From Exophiala sp. HKRS030 (Eukaryota > Ascomycota > Eurotiomycetes > Chaetothyriales > Herpotrichiellaceae): a stretch of 64,000 bases of DNA. The notes beneath the pieces were generated by a model that was not told where the DNA came from, did not search any database, and saw only the letters and a list, made by a program, of their open reading frames with translations. Shown piece by piece: positions 56,575 through 64,000 of the stretch (position 1 is its first letter; each line of letters starts with the position of its first letter). The translations under genes and the position numbers were made by a program. Where the stretch lies: positions 3,286,001 to 3,350,000 of the forward strand of contig JAHWDD010000004.1 of the NCBI GenBank assembly GCA_023897205.1. Reading direction: 5' to 3'.

Positions 56575-59394
56575 ATGGCGACCGCTACAGTGACCGAGCT
56601 CATCACCAGAACAGTCAATGCGACAACAGCCACAAGCAGCAGCACCAACAGGGCAACTCCTCAGGGAGGCGTTTTTGAACATGTCAATCCGACGGTGTAC
56701 GATCCCAAAAATCCCATCATCCTCTTCATAATCCAGGCCGCTATCGTTATTATATTTACTCGCATCATCCACTTCCCGTTGGCATATCTTCGCCAGCCAC
56801 GAGTCATTGCAGAAGTCCTGACTGGAATCATATTGGGTCCTTCTATCATGGGTCGGATACCCGGTTTTACCAACCATATCTTTCCCACGGCGTCTATGCC
56901 TGCATTCTCACTGGCTGCAAATCTGGGCCTCGTGCTGTTCCTGTTCCTGGTTGGTCTTGAAGTCGATCTGCGTTTTCTCACCAGCAACTGGCGTGTTGCT
57001 CTGAGTGTTGGAGCTGCCGGAATGGCTCTCCCATTTGGTCTAGGTTGCGGTATCGCTTGGGGATTGTACAACGAATTCCGGACCGATCCCGGGCTGGCTC
57101 ACATAAGTTTCGGCGTTTATATGCTTTTCATCGGTGTAGCCATGGCGATTACGGTACGTTGGTTGACTGAAGTTGATACAGATCTGCTCTGACATACCCA
57201 GGCCTTCCCGGTACTTTGCCGCATCTTGACCTCGCTCAAGTTGCTGAGCACCCCTGTTGGCGTCATCGTCCTCTCTGCGGGAGTTGGCAACGACGTTGTG
57301 GGCTGGATCCTCCTTGCCCTTTGTGTGGCCCTTGTGAACTCTGGGGCAGGGCTTACTGCGTTGTGGATTCTTCTCGTCGCCGTTGGCTATTCTCTCTTTC
57401 TCATATTCGCTGTGCGACCGTGTTTTATGTTCATGTTGAGGAGAACCGGCAGTCTCGCCAATGGTCCAACACAGACCGTCGTTGCAGTGACAGTCCTACT
57501 CGTCTTGGCTTCGGCATTCTTTACAGGCATCATCGGCATCCATCCCATCTTCGGTGCCTTCATGATCGGTCTCATGGCCCCTCACGAGGGAGGATTTGCA
57601 GTCAAGTTGACCGAGAAGCTAGAAGATCTTGTCAGTGTCCTCTTTCTGCCACTCTACTTCGCTCTCTCTGGCCTGAGCACCAATCTAGGCCTACTCAACA
57701 ATGGGATAACGTGGGCATATGTGGTGGGAGTTTGTGCCGTCGCATGGTTTGGCAAGATTGCTGGTGGTACAATCGCTTCGCGCTTGAACGGATTAGTCTG
57801 GAGGGAGTCCTTCACCATTGGTTGTCTAATGTCATGCAAGGGTTTGGTCGAATTGATTGTCCTCAATATTGGATATCAGGCGAAGATTCTGAGTCAGCGC
57901 ACATTTACTATCTTCGTCGTAATGGCTCTTCTGACCACTTTCGCCACGACTCCTCTAACCGTCTGGCTATACCCTCCATGGTATCAAAGAAAATTGGAGC
58001 TCTGGAAAAAGGGCAAGATAGATTGGGACGGCAACCCGATTCAGCATGACGACGATGCAGATGAAGGCAACGAAGCTGACATCCTGCGCAAAACAGACGT
58101 GGCGAAACGAATCTTGGTCTACCTGCGCCTGGACGGTCTTCCAAGCCTCTTCACCATGGTGACCATGTTCGCCCACAAGCACGATGATTTATACAATCAA
58201 AATCCACCAGCCGCACCTGAAGAGAACAACAGACAAGGAGCTGTTATGAACAATGCTGAAGCTTTAGTATCGGTCACTACCCTCCGTCGGCCCCTGCAGA
58301 TTCACGGACTTCGCCTCATGGAATTGACTGAACGAGAATCGAGCGTGATGCGCGTCTCTGAGATTGAAGAATTTGCGGGTCGCGATCCCATCATCAAGGC
58401 ATTTGGCACCTTTGGGCAATCTCGTGCACTCGCTGTTGCAGGTCAAATTGCCGTCGTGCCCGAGCATTCGTTTTCGGGTACTTTGATGTCTCGTGCAAGG
58501 GAACTGAGGTCTGATATGGTCCTAGTTCCCTGGTCTGAGACGGGAAGCATGTCCGAATACCCAAACATTTTTGACACAGAACCAGGCAATCCGCTGGCAA
58601 ACCGCACCTTTGCCAATTTTGCAACGGAAATGTTTGACAAAGCTCAAGAAACTTGCTCTGTGGGAGTGTTTCTCGACAAGACTGTGCTGTGCAGGCCCGA
58701 TATAGCAAACATGGAACCATTGTCAGCAAGCACCGATCGCCCAGCTCGCCACCTTGGCCGTACGGTCACCGGCATCAGCACGATAGACCAGACCAATCCG
58801 ACCGTGCACTTTGGGCGGCCTCCCGCCGGCCTGGGGAGATATAGGTTGCTGGTCGTGTACGGAGGTCAATCTGAGGATGACTTATTCGTCGTGAAATTCG
58901 GACTGCAACTTGTAAAAAACGAGACGGTCGATTTGAGGGTTCTGGTTCTCCCTGACGTCGCTGCCAGAGACGACGAGATCCAAATTAGCGACTACCGCCA
59001 GGAGCAGACGAGACAACATTTGGGATATGAGTTTGAACTACTTCGCACGAGCGTGCCGGACTCGCTGAGCGAGAGGGTTACTTTTGTTGACCTTCCAATC
59101 GGCATTTCGAACCTCGACGCTCTCACATCTGTCATGGTTGAACCTAGTTCTGGAGAAACCATCGTCATCCTAGGTCGAAACACAGGTGGGCGGTCTACCG
59201 GGCGAGAAGATTCACGAGTCCTAGGTGGTATGGCTACGAATTTGGTCCGCCTCATCCACGAGAGGGCCGTGAATGTAGGACTGCTGGTGATGCAGGCGAG
59301 AAGAGAGCCTGAAGAATCCACAGCGGCGGGACTCAGTGGGGGGAAGGGAATGCAGCAGCTTACCAAAAAGGCCAGTATCATGAGTGATGATTAG
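56575..59394 (+). CDS. KHA1: K+/H+ antiporter of the CPA2 family (Kha1-like)
   Basis: Exons 56,575-57,153 and 57,202-59,394 with a 48-nt intron give 923 residues. About twelve membrane spans fill residues 45-440. The core motifs are LRQPRVIAEVLTGIILGPS, LFLFLVGLEVDL and, spanning the intron, AITAFPVLCRIL; then SAGVGNDVVGW with the Asp pair region typical of CPA2 transporters, and GFFTG-like FFTGIIGIHPIFGAFMIGL. The C-terminal half is a long soluble domain with alternating strand/helix segments resembling two universal-stress-like folds (VTTLRRPLQIHGLRLMEL and LLVVYGGQSEDDLF). Kha1 proteins reside in Golgi or other endomembranes and exchange K+ for H+ to control lumenal pH. The start is the first ATG in a hydrophilic Thr/Ser head. 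Confidence 0.93.
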
Positions 59395-59750
59395 GTACGT
59401 TACTCGGTACTCTGTGGAGTATTGGTCTCTGGCATCATCTGGCGCCCGGAGCAATAAATAGACTGGAGCGGTCTATAGACTATAACTTGGCACTCCATGA
59501 TAAGACCACGAAACCGGCTCGATGTTTGATCGTGATAGGAACACGTTGTGGACATTTCTTGGTCATCTCTTGGCTAGAAGATCCTCGGGATTATTTGTTA
59601 CCAAGTCCATTTTCCAAGATCGATATAGAAAACCCAAACGGTCAATTCCGCCAGCATCCGATGATCATTGATTATTGCACGGAGTCCTTCTGATGGGTGA
59701 TGTAGAGCAGCTTCTCAACCAATCATATCGAGGTTCCCGGTGTCTGCAGA
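59395..59750. other. intergenic between antiporter and regulator genes
   Basis: 356 bp; presumably includes the antiporter 3' end and the promoter of the Zn2Cys6 gene. Nothing else is seen. Confidence 0.5.
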
Positions 59751-61562
59751 ATGGGTTCACCATTCTCCAAAGGGTGCAAGACCTGTCGGAAACGCAAAGT
59801 CAAGGTACGTTGACCTCATTTTGTGCTGCACCTGCAGCAAGAATACACACCCCTGTCATACCTCGCAAAGCGGCATGGGCTGAGGCTGAAGGACTCCGTA
59901 CCCAACAGTGCGGAGAGGAGCAACCGCTCTGTAAGCGATGTACTCGGGCGGGTCTACAATGCGAGGGCTATCCCAAGCCGGCATTACGCTTCCAGATTCT
60001 ACTTCCACCTGGGAGTAACCCCCCTTCTCCTCCTCGAGACGGAAGGACCACGAACCACCAGGATGAGTATGATTCAGAAGAAGCGAGGTCGAGATTGTCC
60101 GGGCAGAGTGAAGCTCCACTACACAATCCCATCTCAGTGCCTACGGAACAGAAAGCTCGAGAACTTTTGCATTGTGCCGTCTTGATCGATACACGTTCAA
60201 ACTGGCCGACTTCGAATGACCCCAGCTTAGCGTCCCCTGTCTGGCCACGATGGCCGATCCCGTACAGGTCCTGGCTCGCTTACATCCCCAGTCGGCTCGG
60301 TTACAGCAGATCATTAGACGCCGCAAGTGAGCTGCTAGTCGTGGCCACCAGAGCATGTCGCTGTTCTGACCCCAGTACTCAGAGCGTCCAGGAAATCTGC
60401 CGGACACCCTACGTACAGGCCCTACGCTCTCTTCAGGAGGCGATCACGACTCCCGAGGAAGCCCTTTCCGCAGAAGTACTTTGCGCCACGATGCTGCTGG
60501 GTCTCTACGAGGTAAGTAGTGTCCCTGTCCTATTTGATGTTTTCTTGAAGAAGGTGTTTGAGTTGCTTATTCTCCTTCTTATCACAGTTGATGGTCAACA
60601 GGGATGATTGCCGATGGTTGACACACGCCGGTGGTGCTTCTCGCCTGATCCAACTTCGAGGTTCTTCGAGACACCTCGAGACCGATTTCGAAAAAGCTTT
60701 GTTCCAGGTACAGCTTCCTCTGGCTGTGTTGAAGGCTAGAACCCCACGGGCAACCGACGCAACAACACTTCCAAGTCTTCCATATCTCGACACACCCGAG
60801 TGGGCTCGGGTCATAGAAGCCACAAACGTTCCTTCGAATGGACCATTGTACTATTTCCCCACTCGAGCCCGGTTGTATCAGATGTTGCTTCAATTACCGC
60901 GATTACGCAGAGAGATCCTCCACGTGCTCGAGTCTGCTTCTGCTGCTGCTGGCGATGAAACTACCCTCGATCAGGATTACGTCGAGAGGCTTCTGAGGTC
61001 GTTGGTAGACCGGTGGACAGAGGCACGACAGATCTTTAGTCTTTGGATAGACCATGTTACTCAGTGGACACAGCCAGCGGGTACTACTAGTACTTACCAA
61101 GATACAAATTCAACAAACAACGAGCAACAATACACCGAAGCAGAAATGTTTACGGCGTTACCCAAAAGAGATGGCGAAACCTCAACGATACACCTTAGAC
61201 CACACCAGATTCACACCTATACGACTTTCAACGTCCTCTTACACGAGACAAATATGGAATTGCTCTGTTTCCAATGGGATGATGAGCTGGTTCTCGACAG
61301 CAAACATCTCGCGAACGAGAGGGTAAGAGCTTCTGAATATATAGAGAGGAACGCACCTTTTCTGGCCCGCTCGTGTCCTCGGTTCACGGTGCCGTGGACG
61401 GTTCAGGCTCGAATCATGACGGCTGCTCTGGAAGATTGGTCCCGCAGGTCCAATTCGAGATCAAATTCACGAATGACCTTCTCTCATGCTTGGGTAGATC
61501 CAGAAGTTTGGTCCAGATGGATCAGTGGGAGTTATTATTGTGGCAATGTCGCCATTTCCTGA
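59751..61562 (+). CDS. Zn2Cys6 transcription factor
   Basis: Exons 59,751-59,804, 59,909-60,511 and 60,588-61,562 give 543 residues; introns are 104 and 76 nt. The zinc cluster is made only after splicing: exon 1 gives MGSPFSKGCKTCRKRKVK and exon 2 opens with CGEEQPLCKRCTRAGLQC, so C-x2-C-x6-C-x6-C-x2-C-x6-C. The rest is a fungal-specific regulatory domain with LLHCAVLIDTRSNWP, ALRSLQEAITTPEEALSAEV, the segment WLTHAGGASRLIQLRG and a C-terminal helical part. The LxHxGGxxxLIxxRG pattern is common in regulators of accessory metabolism. It should bind DNA in the nucleus; targets unknown. The convergent old-yellow-enzyme gene is the nearest possible target. The tail has an SNSRSNSR repeat. Confidence 0.85.
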
Positions 61563-61719
61563 AGGTTCAAAACCTTCTACTTGATCATGGCATGATATAT
61601 CTAGACTTATATTTCCAACATCTCGACCCACGGCCGCATTCGCACTTTTGCTTTCCGCACAGCCGTTTCTACAGATTTTGTGCTTTGAAACCACAACAAC
61701 AGCGTGATGGTTTGACGAA

Positions 61720-63093
61720 TCAATTCCTCCCCGGCATCTTACGGCCAGAGAAACCCCAAGCGATCTGATGGGCCTGAGCGACTTTTGTACCCAGCTCATC
61801 GGCCCAGGCCCAAACGAGACCCGGGTTCTTCAAAAAGGCACGACCTACAAAGACGGCGTCCAGTTCATCTTCTTGTAGTAGTTTGTTCGCCAATCTACCC
61901 TCGTTGATCATACCGACGGTGGCCACGAGCATGTCGTGGCCCAGTCGTTTCTTGATCATGGTGGCGAAGGGGGCCTGGAACCCGGGCCGCGAATGAATAT
62001 GCTGAAGGACGTGATTCCCACCGGACGAAACGTCGATCAAGTCGACTCCCAATCCCGTCAAGCTCGCGGCCAGTTCGACCGTCTGGTCGGGCGTCCAAGA
62101 TCCGGCAAAGTCCGGGTTCTCCTCTAGCCAGTCGGTGGCGGTGACCCTCACAAACAGAGGCATCGTTTCCGGCATGTTTTTGCGGGTCACCTGGACGATC
62201 TCTCGAGTGAGGCGGGTACGGTTCTCCAAGGGTTGTCCCCCATACTCGTCGGTACGTTTGTCGTTGACGGCGGGGGAGTGGAAGGAGGAGAGTAAATACC
62301 CGTGTGCCGCGTGGACTTCGATCACGTCGAACCCTACCTGGACCGCGCGACGGGTCGCGGCGGCCCAACCCTCCTTGAGTTCTTCCATCTCGGCCTTGCC
62401 CATACAAATCGGTTTGGCCATGGTGTCGGTGAACGCAACGTCCGAAGGACCCCAGACGTCGGAAGGCCAACCACCGACGTTTTCCGTCGCCAGGGAGGCG
62501 CCCGCCAACCACGGCGCCACGGTGCTGGCTTTCCGCCCGGCGTGGGACAGTTGAATTCCAATCTTTTGACCCTGAGAGTGGGCGAAATCGACAATCATCT
62601 TTAGAGGTTCCATCTGGGAGTCTTGCCAGAGACCCGAATCTTGAGGTGTTATGCGACCGTTGGCCAACACTGCCGTGGCTTCGATCATGGTGAGACCGGG
62701 ACCTCGCATCAGAATTCCGCCCAAGTGTGAGAGGTGCCAATGTGTCAGGTGCCCATCTTGAGCAGAGTATTGACACATGGGTGAGACCTGTATATTTTCA
62801 AATGAACCAAGAAAAGGAATTAGTTTTGGGTATTGATATATAGAATAGGACAAGAGGAGGAGGAAGGATAGAGTCAGTCAGCCGTGGAAGGATACACTTA
62901 CAAAGATTCGATTTTGAAACTCGACATTCCTAATCTTTAGAGGTTCGAACAACTTGGGCACAACAGACACATCATCGTCTTGAGTGGTGTGTGTCTTCGT
63001 ACTCCCCGCCACTGGGTCTTGAGCTGGAGTGAAGTAAGAAAGTCCTTCGACTCCTTTATTGGGAAGGTCTGGTACGAGTGTTGCTTCGGTCAT
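61720..63093 (-). CDS. NADPH:flavin oxidoreductase, old yellow enzyme (YqjM-like, class III)
   Basis: Exons 63,093-62,902 and 62,787-61,720 with a 114-nt intron (GTAAGT donor, acceptor ATACAG) give 419 residues. The FMN barrel begins FEPLKIRNVEFQNRIFVSPM, and the Cys after it (PMCQYSA) is the redox-sensitive Cys of the YqjM group. IQLSHAGRKAS and the substrate-binding pair in EVHAAHGYLLSSFHSP follow, then DEYGGQPLENR, DVSSGGNHV and FVGRAFLKNPG at the phosphate-binding end. Enzymes of this class reduce activated C=C bonds of enones and similar compounds with NADPH. An N-terminal extension of about 45 hydrophilic residues is longer than in bacterial YqjM. It converges with the Zn2Cys6 gene (157 bp apart). 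The physiological substrate is unknown. Confidence 0.93.
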
Positions 63094-64000
63094 GATGAGA
63101 TGGAAATAAGTTCGCACGAGGTTTATCAAGCAGTGTGTTGAATCTCCTTTTCCTTTCTCTCTGCGCTTGATCTCATCGTATTTATATGACCAGGTAGTAC
63201 TCCGTACTTACTAACAGTGGGGATTCTTAGTCTCTGTACATCTGGACCGTTTGGTTCCGGAATGGAACCTCATCCACCAGGGGTCTACTTCCACAGCCCG
63301 TAAACGCAGGGGCGTAGGATGGTAGGGCCTCGTACCGTGCATGAGACGATCCACAAATTGCACTTGTAGTATGTATTTCAAATCGAAGCGAGTGCCGCCC
63401 TGTGTATGCAGCCATGCATGTCTAATGATACTTGGAATTCGAGATCGGCAAAATGCAAGCTTAGTAAAGGTTCTTTTTCTGGGAAGAATCGGGCCCAACA
63501 ATCCACGAGATGAATCAATCCATTAGCTTGAGATTCCTCTGAGCGACAATGCATGCCGATTCAAAGAGATTTTCAGGTGGGCATGAGCAGCCGGTGATCA
63601 CTGGTCACTGGTCGGAAGAGTGATGATGGTAAGCTCACTAAACTTGTCCAGGTGTTTGCCTTGTTTTAGTCGGGTGACAGGGTGACGCCTGGAAGATTGA
63701 CTGAGGCGTCGGTAGGTATGTAATCTCTTCGTATGAGTACATTGCACATTCTACAAGTCATGACCCAAGCCTCTAACTTGAGGGAATGTAGATGCATTTA
63801 CTAGTACTCCATATGGAGTATCAACTAGATTATGGGGGGGTTGGTGAAAATTGGCCAATAAGACCTCCGTATCCAGGTACGTAAAGTAGAAAGTGGAGTT
63901 TTACCTTCGCATCAGCTAGCCCCTTATTCTATAGTCACCCTCTTTCCTGTCTACATACACTACTATGACCATAAGTTAACTATGCAAGTGTCGCTGATTC
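63094..64000. other. intergenic, promoter of the old yellow enzyme gene and beyond
   Basis: About 900 bp without a supported gene. It has TACTCCGTA at 63,198-63,206 and a TACTCCATATGGAGTA palindrome near 63,806. Confidence 0.5.

Noticed and set aside
57216..58049. 277-codon plus-strand frame inside the antiporter gene
   Set aside because: Different phase from the antiporter motifs, rich in Arg, Cys and Ser; a shadow.
1..64000. CRISPR arrays, rRNA genes, viral sequences
   Set aside because: Nothing resembling direct-repeat arrays, rDNA or viral genes was seen in this eukaryotic window.

Overview
The window is nuclear DNA of a filamentous ascomycete (Pezizomycotina). Genes carry short GT-AG introns of about 45-115 nt with CTAAC/CTGAC-type branch sites, and the protein families are fungal: Zn2Cys6 regulators, an RTA1-like protein, a LaeA-like methyltransferase, a tricalbin, a MARVEL protein and sugar/drug MFS carriers. 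The gene models (for example the N-terminus of UDP-glucose pyrophosphorylase) look most like Eurotiomycetes, possibly a chaetothyrialean black-yeast relative; that placement is inference. I joined exons by eye from reading frame, splice signals and family alignment recalled from knowledge; no search was run.

Layout. 1-6.2 kb is an accessory-looking block: a partial RTA1 gene, a Zn2Cys6 regulator, a divergent multi-pass membrane protein and a sugar-type MFS transporter. 6.2-12.1 kb is almost gene-free (one doubtful 99-aa ORF). 12.1-23.3 kb holds a flavin monooxygenase, a tiny TOM-complex subunit (probably Tom6), an Fmp42-type MFS carrier, a MARVEL protein and a LaeA-like methyltransferase with a long pyrimidine-rich leader. 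23.3-25.5 kb is gene-poor, followed at 25,476-28,848 by a complete but decayed Tc1/mariner element: perfect 43-bp inverted repeats, flanking TA, a DD34E transposase broken by stops, and on the other strand a second decayed gene or pair of reading frames. 29.4-36.2 kb has a DHA-type MFS transporter, a 1,137-aa protein of unknown family and a MoaD/MOCS2A-like sulfur carrier. 37-63 kb is mainly housekeeping: UGP1, a five-C2 tricalbin, an Yng2-like ING protein head-to-head with a Hos2-like deacetylase, Pol III subunit C34 head-to-head with Sti1, a Kha1-like K+/H+ antiporter, then a second Zn2Cys6 regulator convergent with a YqjM-type old yellow enzyme.

The genes do not form a biosynthetic cluster. 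The most interesting items are the two-gene Tc1/mariner element, a 9-mer (TACTCCGTA) strongly enriched in intergenic DNA, an odd C-terminus on the sulfur carrier, a possible pair of unrecognised introns in the large unknown gene, and the divergent acetylation/deacetylation gene pair.
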